From positions 3,720,001-3,784,000 of the forward strand of contig NZ_CP009922.3 of the NCBI RefSeq assembly GCF_000993785.3: DNA of 64,000 nt, in the 5' to 3' direction. The DNA comes from Streptomyces xiamenensis (GTDB lineage: Bacteria; Actinomycetota; Actinomycetes; Streptomycetales; Streptomycetaceae). The position numbers were made by a program, and so were the translations under genes. The notes under the pieces were generated by a model. The model worked only from the letters and a program-made list of their open reading frames with translations, searched no databases and was not told where the DNA came from. Shown here piece by piece: positions 32,080-42,259 of the stretch (the stretch's first letter is position 1; each line of letters opens with the position of its first letter).

Positions 32080-32529
32080 ATGGAGCAGGGCGGGCTGCCG
32101 AGCTGGCGGGAGAGCGCTGCCGAACTCGCGGGACAGGCTGCGAACCCCGACGGTGACGTGTGGGTTCTCGCAGAGGGGGCCCGGCGCATCATCGGGTGCA
32201 CCACCATTCAGGAGCAGACTCCTGCCTGGGGATGGACGGACGAGGAATTGGCCGAGCCGGCTCACTACCTGTACTCGACCGTCACCGACCCGGCCCACCG
32301 TGCGAAGAAGCCGGGAAGCGTGATGAGTCTGTGGGCGGTGGACCGGGCCGCAGCGCACGGGCGTACATGGGTTCGCCGGGGCTGCCACTTCCCCGCATTG
32401 GCAAGGTATTACCAGGACCAGGGCTTCGAGCTGGTGCACGAGGTGCAGCGCACTCGCGCGAAGGTTTTTCTGATGGCCCGCCGGGCCGAGCGTGTGGCGG
32501 GTCTGGAGGAGAGGTTCCGGGTGCTGTAG
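32080..32529 (+). CDS. GNAT-like acetyltransferase, N-terminally short
   Basis: 149 residues resembling the C-terminal two-thirds of a GNAT protein: DVWVLAEGARRIIGCTTIQE, YSTVTDPAHRAKKPGSVMSL (motif A, but the acetyl-CoA loop R-x-x-G-x-G/A is degenerate), AAAHGRTWVRRGC and ALARYYQDQGFELV (motif B). The first strand and helix of the fold lie upstream of any good start codon, so the gene may be truncated or decaying. No convincing ribosome binding site precedes ATG 32080. Confidence 0.5.
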   Translation: MEQGGLPSWRESAAELAGQAANPDGDVWVLAEGARRIIGCTTIQEQTPAWGWTDEELAEPAHYLYSTVTDPAHRAKKPGSVMSLWAVDRAAAHGRTWVRRGCHFPALARYYQDQGFELVHEVQRTRAKVFLMARRAERVAGLEERFRVL

Positions 32530-32530
32530 C

Positions 32531-32562
32531 CGTCGCGGCCCGGAACCATCCGGGCCGCGACG
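32531..32562. terminator. Bidirectional terminator
   Basis: Perfect 14-bp stem (CGTCGCGGCCCGGA with its complement) and a 4-nt ACCA loop between the GNAT-like gene and the convergent phosphosugar mutase gene. Confidence 0.85.
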
Positions 32563-32586
32563 GGGAGACCTGGCTGAAGCCCGGTC

Positions 32587-34254
32587 CTACAGCCCCGCGT
32601 GTTCCGCCACGGACTTCTTCAGCCGGGTCAGGACGGTGTGCGCCGTCTCCCGGACCCCCGGGAGGGTGGCCAGGTCGGGCGCGGGCAGGACCGTCTCCAG
32701 GTAGACCTTCAGCTTCGGCTCCGTGCCGCTGGGGCGCACGATCACCCGGGCCGAGCGCACCGGGCCGCTGCCCGTGCCCGCCAGCGTGTACCGCAGGCCG
32801 TCGGTCGGCGGCAGGGTGGCGGTGCCCCGGGTCAGGTCCTCGGCCGCGGTGACCGGCAGGCCGGCCAGCTCCGTGGGCGGGTTCTCGCGCAGGCTCCGCA
32901 TCGCCGCGGCGATCTCGGCCAGGTCGTTCACCCGTACCGACAGCTGGTCGGTGGCGTGCAGCCCGTGGGTCACGGCCAGGTCGTCCAGGACATCCAGGAC
33001 GGTACGGCCGTGCTTCTTCTCCACCGCCGCCAGTTCGGCGATCAGCAGGGCGGCCGTGATGCCGTCCTTGTCGCGGACGCCCTCGGGGTCCACGCAGTAG
33101 CCCAGGGCCTCCTCGTAGCCGTAGCCCAGGTCCTTGACCCGGCCCAGCCACTTGAAGCCGGTCAGGGTCTCCTCGTAGGGCAGCCCGGCCGCCGCGGCGA
33201 TCTTCCCCGTCAGCGAGGAGGACACGATGGAGGCGGCGAAGGTGCCGCGCCGGCCGCCGCGCACCAGGTGGGTGGCGAGCAGCGCGCCGACCTCGTCGCC
33301 GCGCAGCATGCGCCAGCCGCCCTCGGCGAACGCGTCCGGCACCCCGACGGCGCAGCGGTCCGCGTCCGGGTCGTTGGCGATGACCAGGTCGGGGTGGACC
33401 GCGCGGGCCGTCTCGAAGGCCAGGTCCATCGCGCCCGGTTCCTCGGGGTTGGGGAAGGCCACGGTCGGGAAGTCGGGGTCGGGTTCCGCCTGGGCGGGGA
33501 CCTGGGTGGGGGCGGGGAATCCGGCCCGTTCGAAGGCCGCCGTCAGCACGGACCGGCCGACCCCGTGCATCGGCGTGTACACGACGCGGGTGGTGCGCGG
33601 GGTGTCCGCCGTCAGCGGGGACATCGCGCGCGCCAGATAGTCGGTGACCAGCGACTCCGGCAGGAAGTCCCAGCCGTCGGAGGCCAGCGGTACGTCCGCC
33701 AGCGCGCCCACGGCCGCGATCTCGGCGGCGATGTCGGTGTCGGCCGGGGGCACGATCTGGCTGCCGTCGCCCAGGTAGACCTTGTAGCCGTTGTCCTGCG
33801 GCGGGTTGTGGCTGGCGGTGACCGCGATGCCCGCCACCGCGTGCTGGTGGGTGATCGCGTAGGCGAGGACGGGGGTGGGCAGGGCGCGCGGCAGCAGCGC
33901 GGCGCGCAGTCCGGCGCCGACCATGACGGCGGCGGTGGCGCGGGCGAAGTCCAGGCTCTTGTGCCGGGCGTCGTACCCGATGACCACCAGGCCCTCACCC
34001 TGGCCGCGCGAGCGCAGGTAGGCGGCGAGTCCGGCCGCCGCGCGGATCACCACGGCGCGGTTCATCCGCATCGGGCCGGCGCCCATCTCGCCGCGCAGGC
34101 CCGCCGTGCCGAACTGGAGGGTGCCGCCGAAGCGCTCGGCCAGCGCCGCGTCGTCGCCGGCCGCCAGCAGGGCGGCCAGCTCGGCGCGGGTGTCCGGGTC
34201 GGGGTCCTCGGCCAGCCATGCCTCGGCCGCCGCCCTCAGCTCCTGCGTCGTCAT
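32587..34254 (-). CDS. Alpha-D-phosphohexomutase superfamily enzyme, probable phosphopentomutase
   Basis: 555 residues with the four-domain phosphohexomutase layout: substrate loop FGTAGLRGEMGAG, phosphoserine loop TASHNPPQDNGYKVY (Ser about residue 146), metal loop DPDADR (about 300), sugar loop and the C-terminal phosphate-binding RPSGTEPKLKVY. Commonly annotated phosphomannomutase, but length and motifs are of the PGM2/phosphopentomutase branch. It follows the PNP gene by 29 nt on the same strand. That context suggests it converts (deoxy)ribose 1-phosphate to the 5-phosphate for DeoC. Confidence 0.87.
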   Translation of the reverse strand: MTTQELRAAAEAWLAEDPDPDTRAELAALLAAGDDAALAERFGGTLQFGTAGLRGEMGAGPMRMNRAVVIRAAAGLAAYLRSRGQGEGLVVIGYDARHKSLDFARATAAVMVGAGLRAALLPRALPTPVLAYAITHQHAVAGIAVTASHNPPQDNGYKVYLGDGSQIVPPADTDIAAEIAAVGALADVPLASDGWDFLPESLVTDYLARAMSPLTADTPRTTRVVYTPMHGVGRSVLTAAFERAGFPAPTQVPAQAEPDPDFPTVAFPNPEEPGAMDLAFETARAVHPDLVIANDPDADRCAVGVPDAFAEGGWRMLRGDEVGALLATHLVRGGRRGTFAASIVSSSLTGKIAAAAGLPYEETLTGFKWLGRVKDLGYGYEEALGYCVDPEGVRDKDGITAALLIAELAAVEKKHGRTVLDVLDDLAVTHGLHATDQLSVRVNDLAEIAAAMRSLRENPPTELAGLPVTAAEDLTRGTATLPPTDGLRYTLAGTGSGPVRSARVIVRPSGTEPKLKVYLETVLPAPDLATLPGVRETAHTVLTRLKKSVAEHAGL

Positions 34255-34283
34255 CGCTTCTCGCTCTCCTCAGATCCCGGAAC

Positions 34284-35090
34284 TCAGATGCGGCCGAGTA
34301 CCCGCGACAGCAGTGTGCCCATCCGGGTGGCCGAGTCACGGCCGGCCTGCAGGACCTCGGCGTGGTTCAGCGGTTCGCCGGTGATTCCGGCCGCCAGATT
34401 GGTGACGAGGGAGATGCCCAGCACCTCGGCCCCGGCCTCGCGGGCCGCGATGGCCTCCAGGACGGTGGACATGCCGACCAGGTCGCCGCCGATCGCCCGC
34501 ACCATGCCGATCTCCGCCGGCGTCTCGTAGTGCGGCCCGGGGAACTGGACGTACACGCCCTCCTCCAGGCTCGGGTCGACCTCCTTGCACAGCGCCCGCA
34601 ACCGGGGCGAGTACAGGTCGGTCAGGTCGACGAAGTTCGCGCCGACGATGGGGGAGGTGGCGGTGAGGTTGATGTGGTCACTGATGAGGACGGGCTGGCC
34701 GGGGCGCATGCCCTCGCGCAGGCCGCCGCAGCCGTTGGTCAGCACGACCACCTTGCAGCCGGCGGCCACGGCCGTCCGCACGCCGTGCACCACGGCGCCG
34801 ACGCCCTTGCCCTCGTACAGGTGCGTGCGGCCCAGGAAGACCAGGGTGCGCTTGTCACCGATCCGGTAGGAGCGGATGGTGCCCGCGTGGCCGGCCACGG
34901 CCGGGGGCGGGAAGCCGGGGAGCTCCGTGACCGGGAACTCGGCGACCGTCTCGCCGAGCGCGTCCGCCGCCGGGAGCCAGCCCGAGCCCATCACCAGGGC
35001 CACGTCGTGGCTGTCCACACCGGTCAACTCGCGCAGCCGGGCCGCCGCGTCGTCGGCCGACGCGATGCCCTCAATCTCTGAAACAGTCAC
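34284..35090 (-). CDS. Purine nucleoside phosphorylase
   Basis: 268-residue trimeric-type (PNP/MTAP class) phosphorylase that splits inosine and guanosine, including deoxy forms, with phosphate. Seen: VALVMGSGW (phosphate loop), [20 protein letters not shown] (His and Tyr contacts), [27 protein letters not shown] and the purine-binding [12 protein letters not shown] with Asn. GTG 35090 is preceded by a -10 TAGGCT exactly 6 nt upstream (leaderless), with the operator CTACGCGCGTAG further upstream. Confidence 0.93.
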   Translation of the reverse strand: MTVSEIEGIASADDAAARLRELTGVDSHDVALVMGSGWLPAADALGETVAEFPVTELPGFPPPAVAGHAGTIRSYRIGDKRTLVFLGRTHLYEGKGVGAVVHGVRTAVAAGCKVVVLTNGCGGLREGMRPGQPVLISDHINLTATSPIVGANFVDLTDLYSPRLRALCKEVDPSLEEGVYVQFPGPHYETPAEIGMVRAIGGDLVGMSTVLEAIAAREAGAEVLGISLVTNLAAGITGEPLNHAEVLQAGRDSATRMGTLLSRVLGRI

Positions 35091-35114
35091 GGGCCGAGCC
35101 TAGCCGAGTTTGGC

Positions 35115-35126
35115 CTACGCGCGTAG
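35115..35126. promoter_or_regulatory. Nucleoside-regulon operator CTACGCGCGTAG (PNP promoter)
   Basis: Third exact copy of the 12-bp palindrome. It overlaps the -35 region of the leaderless promoter whose -10 hexamer TAGGCT is at 35102-35097, driving the PNP-phosphosugar mutase operon. Confidence 0.75.
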
Positions 35127-35191
35127 ACGGACGGCTGACCGAACGTACGCACCTGGCCCCGCCGCTTGGTGCGGGCGCCGGACGCGAGGTT

Positions 35192-35644
35192 TCAGCAGGG
35201 GCGTTTGCGCAGTTCCATCACGTAGTCGTGGGGGGCCCCGGCCGACTCGGCGGCGTCCGCCACCTCGCCGAGGTAGCGCGCCGAGGGCAGCCCGCCCTCG
35301 TACCCGTTCAGGACGTAGGACCACGCCTGCACGTCGCCGTCCAGGGTGTGCACCCTGACCCGCATCCGCCGGTAGATGCTCAGGCCCACCCCCTCCCAGC
35401 GGTCCATGGCGTCCTCGTCCATCGGCGCGATGTCATACAGCGCCACGAAGACTCCGGGCCCGGGACCGTCGTCGGGGACTTCCTCCGCGAGGGTGGCCAG
35501 CGCCCCCTCCCAGCCCATGTGCTCACCCCCGAAGGTGAGCCGCCAGCCCGTGATCCAGCCGGTGCCGCGCAGGGGGGAGTGCTTGGCACGGCGGGCCATC
35601 AGCCGGGCATCGAGGTTTCCGGCGTATGCGGCGTAGAGCGACAT
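35192..35644 (-). CDS. Gamma-glutamylcyclotransferase-like protein
   Basis: 150 residues beginning MSLYAAYAGNLDARLMARRA, the nucleotide-free P-loop-like YxxYGxN/AGNL motif of the GGCT fold, with the catalytic acidic residue probably in DEDAMDRWEGVG. GGCT-fold proteins act on gamma-glutamyl amines or peptides; the exact substrate is not predicted. The first loop reads YAGNL instead of YGSNL, as in other actinobacterial homologues I recall. Not part of the PNP operon (102 nt and an operator intervene). Confidence 0.82.
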   Translation of the reverse strand: MSLYAAYAGNLDARLMARRAKHSPLRGTGWITGWRLTFGGEHMGWEGALATLAEEVPDDGPGPGVFVALYDIAPMDEDAMDRWEGVGLSIYRRMRVRVHTLDGDVQAWSYVLNGYEGGLPSARYLGEVADAAESAGAPHDYVMELRKRPC

Positions 35645-35784
35645 GGAACCGAGCGTACGGGAGTGGCGCGGGTCATCGCCTGAGCCGTTCACCACGTTCC
35701 GCCCCCGGAGCGCCTTTCGCATGACAGGTCACAGTCAGGGGGTCGAACGTTCCTCCGGCCCGGTCATAAGAGACACTGGAGGAC

Positions 35785-37206
35785 GTGACTCGGATCGTGA
35801 TCATCGGTGGCGGACCTGGCGGCTACGAGGCGGCGCTGGTGGCCGCGCAGCTCGGCGCGGAGGTGACCGTGGTCGACCGGGACGGGCTGGGCGGCGCCTC
35901 GGTGCTCACCGACTGCGTGCCGTCCAAGACGCTGATCGCCACCGCCGAGGTCATGACCAGCTTCGACACCTCCCACGACGAGCTGGGGATCCTTCTGGAC
36001 GGCGCGGAGGGCCGCGCGCTGGAGGTCGATCTCGGCAAGGTCAACCGGCGGGTGAAGCGGCTGGCGCTCGCGCAGTCGCAGGACATCACCGGCTCCGTCA
36101 CCCGGGCGGGGGTCACCGTCCTGCCGGGCCGTGGCCGCCTCGAACCGCACCAGGCGCCCGACGGTTCGCGCCGGGTGTCCGTCACCCACCCGGACGGCAC
36201 CGAGGTGGAGCTGGTCGCCGACGCCGTGCTGATCGCCACCGGCGGCCACCCGCGCGAGATCCCCGACGCCCGCCCGGACGGGGAGCGGATCCTCAACTGG
36301 ACCCAGGTGTACGACCTGGGCGAGCTGCCCGAGGAGCTGATCGTGGTGGGCTCGGGCGTCACCGGCGCCGAGTTCGCCGGGGCGTACCAGGCGCTCGGCT
36401 CCCGCGTCACCCTGGTCTCCTCCCGGGACCGGGTGCTGCCGGGCGAGGACCCGGACGCCGCCGCCGTGCTGGAGGACGTCTTCCGGCGGCGCGGCATGAA
36501 CGTGATGGCGCGCTCGCGGGCCGCCGCGGCCAAGCGGGTCGGGGACCGGGTGGAGGTGACCCTCGCCGACGGCCGGGTCATCTCCGGCACGCACTGTCTG
36601 ATGGCGGTCGGCGCCATCCCGAACACCGCCGGCATGGGTCTTGAGGAGGCCGGGGTCCGGCTCAAGGACTCGGGCCACATCTGGACGGACCGGGTCTCCC
36701 GTACGTCGGCGCCCGGCGTCTACGCGGCGGGGGACGTGACCGGGGTGCTGGCGCTGGCCTCGGTGGCGGCGATGCAGGGGCGGATCGCGATGTACCACTT
36801 CCTGGGTGACGCCGTGGCCCCGCTGAACCTCAAGACGGTCTCGGCGAACATCTTCACCGACCCGGAGATCGCCACCGTCGGTTACACCCAGTCGGACGTG
36901 GACGAGGGCCGGATCGACGCGCGGGTGGTGAAGCTGCCGCTGCTGCGCAACGCGCGGGCGAAGATGCAGGGGGTGCGGGACGGTTTCGTGAAGCTGTTCG
37001 CGCGTCCCGGGACGGGGATCATCGTCGGCGGAGTGGTGGTGTCGCCGCGGGCGAGCGAGTTGATTCATCCGATTTCGATCGCCGTTGACAACAGTCTGAC
37101 CGTGGAACAGATCGCAAAAGCGTTCACGGTGTACCCGTCTCTGTCGGGTTCGCTCGCCGAGACGGCACGGCAGTTGCAGACCAGCAAGGCCGCCGAGGAG
37201 CGGTAG
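35785..37206 (+). CDS. NAD(P)H-quinone reductase of the Lpd/flavoprotein disulfide reductase fold
   Basis: 473 residues: FAD-binding IIGGGPGGYEAALVAAQLGA (residues 5-24), NAD-binding VVGSGVTGAEFAGAYQALGS (about 190-209), second FAD motif YAAGDVTG and a C-terminal dimerisation domain. The redox-active disulfide CxxxxC is missing: the segment reads SVLTDCVPSK with one Cys only. This matches LpdA-type (Rv3303c-like) enzymes that act as quinone/dithiol-independent reductases rather than lipoamide dehydrogenase. A GGAGG ribosome binding site precedes GTG 35785. Confidence 0.9.
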   Translation: MTRIVIIGGGPGGYEAALVAAQLGAEVTVVDRDGLGGASVLTDCVPSKTLIATAEVMTSFDTSHDELGILLDGAEGRALEVDLGKVNRRVKRLALAQSQDITGSVTRAGVTVLPGRGRLEPHQAPDGSRRVSVTHPDGTEVELVADAVLIATGGHPREIPDARPDGERILNWTQVYDLGELPEELIVVGSGVTGAEFAGAYQALGSRVTLVSSRDRVLPGEDPDAAAVLEDVFRRRGMNVMARSRAAAAKRVGDRVEVTLADGRVISGTHCLMAVGAIPNTAGMGLEEAGVRLKDSGHIWTDRVSRTSAPGVYAAGDVTGVLALASVAAMQGRIAMYHFLGDAVAPLNLKTVSANIFTDPEIATVGYTQSDVDEGRIDARVVKLPLLRNARAKMQGVRDGFVKLFARPGTGIIVGGVVVSPRASELIHPISIAVDNSLTVEQIAKAFTVYPSLSGSLAETARQLQTSKAAEER

Positions 37207-37339
37207 ACACAGGTCAGCGCGCGTTGCGGGCCGCAGGCGCTCCCGGCACATATCACGCCGGGGGCGCACGTACAGACAACTTCGGTAATTCCCCGCAACC
37301 TGCTGAAACCAGACGGTCATTGGGGTTACTGTCGGTTCC

Positions 37340-38296
37340 GTGTTCGCTGCAGAACGTCGTCAGATGATTCTCGAAATGGTGCGAGCCAACGGGGCCGTGT
37401 CGCTCCGCGAGCTCGCCCGCGTCGTCCAGACCTCCGAAGTGACCGTGCGGCGCGATGTCCGCGCCTTGGAGGCCGAAGGACTGCTGGACCGCAGACACGG
37501 TGGTGCGGTCCTCCCCGGCGGTTTCGCCAGGGAGTCCGGATTCCCTCAACGCTCGCTCGCCGTCACGGCGGAGAAGGCCGCGATCGCCGAACTCGCCGCC
37601 TCCATGGTGACGGAGGGTGAGGCCATCGTGGTCGGTGCGGGCACCACCACGCAGGAACTCGCCCGCCGCCTCGCCCGGGTGCCCGGCCTGACCGTGGTCA
37701 CCAACTCCCTGCTGGTGGCCCAGGCGCTGGCCCACGCCAACCGGGTCGAGGTGGTCATGACCGGTGGCACGCTGCGCGGCTCCAGCTACGCGCTGGTGGG
37801 CAGCGGGGCCGAACAGTCGCTCCAGGGGCTGCGCGTCTCGCGCGCGTTCCTGTCCGGGGCCGGCCTCACCGCCGAACGCGGCCTGTCCACCTCCAACATG
37901 CTCTCCGCGAGCGTCGACCGGGCGCTGGCCAGGGCGGCTTCGGAGGTGGTGGTGCTCGCCGACCACTCCAAGATCGGCGCCGACACCATGCTCCAGACGG
38001 TGCCCACCGAGATGATCACGCATCTGGTCACCGACCAGCCGCCACCGGACTCCTCGCGGGCGGGCGCGGAGCTGGAGGCGCTGGCCGACCAGGGGGTGCG
38101 GATCTCGGTGGCGGGCGGCGGCCCGGGGCACCGGGCCCAGCCCGGCGAGCGGGAGCGCGAGCGGGAACGGACGCTGCCCGCGCCGCGTACGGTCCAGCAG
38201 CAGGGGGGCAAGCCGCCCCTGTCGGGGCCACCGCCCATCACCCCACCGTCCGCCCAGCAGCGGCTGTCCGACCTGGCCGCCCAGCGCCGCCGCTGA
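37340..38296 (+). CDS. DeoR-family transcriptional regulator
   Basis: 318 residues: N-terminal DeoR winged helix (RRQMILEMVRANGAVSLREL, QTSEVTVRRDVRALEAEGLL, RRHGGAV; residues about 5-60) and a sugar-phosphate isomerase-like effector domain (IVVGAGTTTQELARRL, VVTNSLLVAQAL, VVVLADHSKIG). The last 50 residues are a Pro/Arg/Gln-rich tail not typical of the family. TACTGT lies 7 nt before GTG 37340 (leaderless). It could regulate sugar or nucleoside genes nearby, but no CTACGCGCGTAG site is present at its own promoter. Confidence 0.88.
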   Translation: MFAAERRQMILEMVRANGAVSLRELARVVQTSEVTVRRDVRALEAEGLLDRRHGGAVLPGGFARESGFPQRSLAVTAEKAAIAELAASMVTEGEAIVVGAGTTTQELARRLARVPGLTVVTNSLLVAQALAHANRVEVVMTGGTLRGSSYALVGSGAEQSLQGLRVSRAFLSGAGLTAERGLSTSNMLSASVDRALARAASEVVVLADHSKIGADTMLQTVPTEMITHLVTDQPPPDSSRAGAELEALADQGVRISVAGGGPGHRAQPGERERERERTLPAPRTVQQQGGKPPLSGPPPITPPSAQQRLSDLAAQRRR

Positions 38297-38388
38297 GCCA
38301 TTGGCGCACTGAGCCGTCGGCGCGCGCACACCCGTCCCCCCACGGCACCTGGGCCGGGGCCGGGGAAGGGGTCCGGGACCGCGTCCGG

Positions 38389-39321
38389 TTACGCGGGGCC
38401 GAGCTCCAGGACGGCCTTGCCGTGCAACCGGCGCCCCAGCAGGGCGGCGACGGCCTCCTCGGCCGCCTCCCAGGGGCCGCGCCAGGCGATCGACGGATCC
38501 AGACGGCCCGCCGCCACCCGGCTCGCCAGCCACTCGAAGGAGGGAGCGAGCGGTGCGCCGTCGAAGAGGAAGAAGGTGACGATCGAGCGCTCGTGCCGCC
38601 CGCCGTCGCCGAGGAAGGAGCCGAGCGGGAAGTGTTCGGGCTCGCCCGTCACATGCCCCAGCGCGACCAGGACGCCCCGGGCGGCGAGCCGGTCGAATGC
38701 CGTCACCAGCTGCGGACCGCCGACGCAGTCGAGGACCCCGTGCACGGGCCCGTCGAGAGCGGCGGGGCCGGCGATCACCTCGTCGGCGCCCAGCGCGCGC
38801 AGCGCGTCCCCGTGAGCGGCCGGGTCCCCGGTGGAGGCGATCACGTGGGCGCCGCCGAGCCGGGCGAGCTGGACGGCGTACCGGCCCACGCCGCCGGTCG
38901 CCCCGGTGATCAGGACTCTTCTGCCGAGCAGCGGGCCGAGCCGGTGCAGCGCGTGCAGCGCGCTGCCGCCCGCGATGGGGACGGTGCTCAGCGCGCCCGC
39001 GTCGGCGCCGGCCGGGGCGACGCCGAGCATCGCGGTGTCAACGGCGCGCAGTTCGGCCCAGCCTCCCGCCCAGCCGGCGGTGACCACAGGCGTTCCGGCG
39101 GCCGGGCCCGAGCCGTCGGCGGCGGGGCGGGCCACCACGCCGGCCGCCTCCCAGCCCGGCACGGTGCCGTCCGGGGCATCGGTGACATGGCTGACCTCGC
39201 CGTGGTTGAGGGAGACGGCGGTGACCCGGACCAGCGCCTGATGGGGCGCGGGTACGGGGTCGGCGCTTTCGCCGAGCCGCAGGCCGGAGGGGGTGGACCG
39301 ATCGACAACAAGGGCGCGCAC
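38389..39321 (-). CDS. Zinc-independent quinone oxidoreductase/alcohol dehydrogenase-like protein (MDR)
   Basis: 310 residues of the medium-chain dehydrogenase fold: N-terminal GroES-like domain (HQALVRVTAVSLNHGEVSH) and a Rossmann domain with LITGATGGVGRYAVQLARLGGAHVIA (about residues 134-159). The structural and catalytic zinc ligands are absent, as in QOR-type NADPH:quinone reductases. A TetR gene diverges from it with a clear palindromic operator between, so it is likely induced by the TetR ligand. Confidence 0.86.
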   Translation of the reverse strand: MRALVVDRSTPSGLRLGESADPVPAPHQALVRVTAVSLNHGEVSHVTDAPDGTVPGWEAAGVVARPAADGSGPAAGTPVVTAGWAGGWAELRAVDTAMLGVAPAGADAGALSTVPIAGGSALHALHRLGPLLGRRVLITGATGGVGRYAVQLARLGGAHVIASTGDPAAHGDALRALGADEVIAGPAALDGPVHGVLDCVGGPQLVTAFDRLAARGVLVALGHVTGEPEHFPLGSFLGDGGRHERSIVTFFLFDGAPLAPSFEWLASRVAAGRLDPSIAWRGPWEAAEEAVAALLGRRLHGKAVLELGPA

Positions 39322-39362
39322 GGGCGTCCCCTTTCCGTGGAGGGCGGGGAACCCTCAGCGTA

Positions 39363-39379
39363 ATGCCACTGAGTGGCAT
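39363..39379. promoter_or_regulatory. TetR operator ATGCCACTGAGTGGCAT
   Basis: Perfect 17-bp palindrome in the gap between the quinone oxidoreductase and tetR genes. A weaker related dyad (TGTCATCCAGTGGCA, 39381-39395) follows just downstream, close to the TetR promoter -10 TACACT, suggesting autoregulation. Confidence 0.75.
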
Positions 39380-39420
39380 GTGTCATCCAGTGGCAAACGC
39401 TGCTCGGCTACACTCCCCCC

Positions 39421-40065
39421 ATGGGCACCAGCACGCTGCGCGAACGCAAGAAGCAGCACACCCGCCAGGCGCTCATCGACGCGGCCCTCGAACGTTTCAC
39501 CGCACGCGGCTACGGCGCCGTCACCCTCGATGAACTGTGCGACACGGTCCAGGTCTCCAAGCGCACCTTCTTCCGGTACTTCGCCGGCAAGGAGGATGTC
39601 GCGATGGCGCCGCTCGAAGACCTGTGGACGGCCTTCACCGCCGAACTGCGCACCCGCGAACTGCCCCCCGGCGCCCCGCTGCTGGCCCTGGCCGAGGACG
39701 TCCTCCTGGCCGCCCTGGACCAGGTGGCGGACGAGCGATGGGTCCACCGGGCCCGGCTGAGCCTGCTGCTCGCCGACCGCCATCCGTCCATCGCCGCGCA
39801 CAACCGGCAGTTCTGCGACCGCACCACCGGAACCCTGCTGGAGATCCTGCACCCCGCGCTCGGCCCCGAGCCGGACCCCGCGGACCCACGGCCCCGGCTG
39901 GCCCTCGACATGCTGCTGGCCGCGTTCCAGTGGGCGCTGGCCGGCTGGGCGGAGGCCCGGCCCCCCGAGACCGCCGCCGCGCTGGCCGAACGGTTCCGCG
40001 GCGCCGTCGCCGCCCTTCCCGGCAGCCTGACGCTCACCACCGCGCCCGCGCCGCCCGCCCCCTGA
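39421..40065 (+). CDS. TetR-family regulator
   Basis: 214 residues with the TetR DNA-binding domain at about residues 8-58 (RQALIDAALERFTARGYGAV, LDELCDTVQVSKRTFFRYFA) and a variable ligand domain ending in an Ala/Pro-rich tail. TACACT lies 6 nt before the ATG, giving a leaderless transcript. Probably represses the divergent quinone oxidoreductase and itself through the ATGCCACTGAGTGGCAT palindrome. Confidence 0.88.
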   Translation: MGTSTLRERKKQHTRQALIDAALERFTARGYGAVTLDELCDTVQVSKRTFFRYFAGKEDVAMAPLEDLWTAFTAELRTRELPPGAPLLALAEDVLLAALDQVADERWVHRARLSLLLADRHPSIAAHNRQFCDRTTGTLLEILHPALGPEPDPADPRPRLALDMLLAAFQWALAGWAEARPPETAAALAERFRGAVAALPGSLTLTTAPAPPAP

Positions 40066-40071
40066 AAACGC

Positions 40072-40106
40072 CGGAATCCCCCGGCCGTCAGGGCCGGGGG
40101 ATTCCG
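40072..40106. terminator. Bidirectional terminator between tetR and accA2
   Basis: Perfect 15-bp stem (CGGAATCCCCCGGCC with its complement) and a 5-nt loop in the gap between the convergent genes. Confidence 0.88.
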
Positions 40107-40139
40107 TACGGCGGCGGCGCGCTGCCGCGCCGCCACCGG

Positions 40140-41918
<1,779 letters not shown>

Positions 41919-42259
41919 GATGGCTCCCTCCTTGGAACAAGCCGAGTTTAGGTACTGACGACACCCCGCGCCGAGTCGCCCGGATGAGTGAGCTTTTCCG
42001 CACGGTGGGTGAGGGAGCGTGCTGTGAGGTGCCTGCTGCCCTGCGGTTCCACGGTACGCGGCCTGTGGGACACGGCCTTGAGCGGTGCTCGCGGGAGGCC
42101 GTGATGCGGTCCGGTGGGGCGCCCAGAGGCGTTGCTGTTGTGGAAACCCCATAAGCGCGGCCCGGATTCTTTTTCGGTACGGCCTTCGCCCGCGCCCGCC
42201 GGGCGCCGGCGTTCCGCGGGGGGTTGCCGCCCTCGATACCCAGCAGTAGCGTGCGCTGC
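41919..42259. other. Divergent intergenic region, accA2 / membrane-protein gene
   Basis: 341 nt without a convincing ORF. It should hold the accA2 promoter (a -10-like TAAACT at 41950-41945 on the minus strand) and the promoter of the rightward gene (TAGCGT, 42247-42252, 7 nt before its GTG). A 7-bp inverted repeat CACGGCC/GGCCGTG (42071-42077, 42097-42103) is present. Nothing else recognised. Confidence 0.4.
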
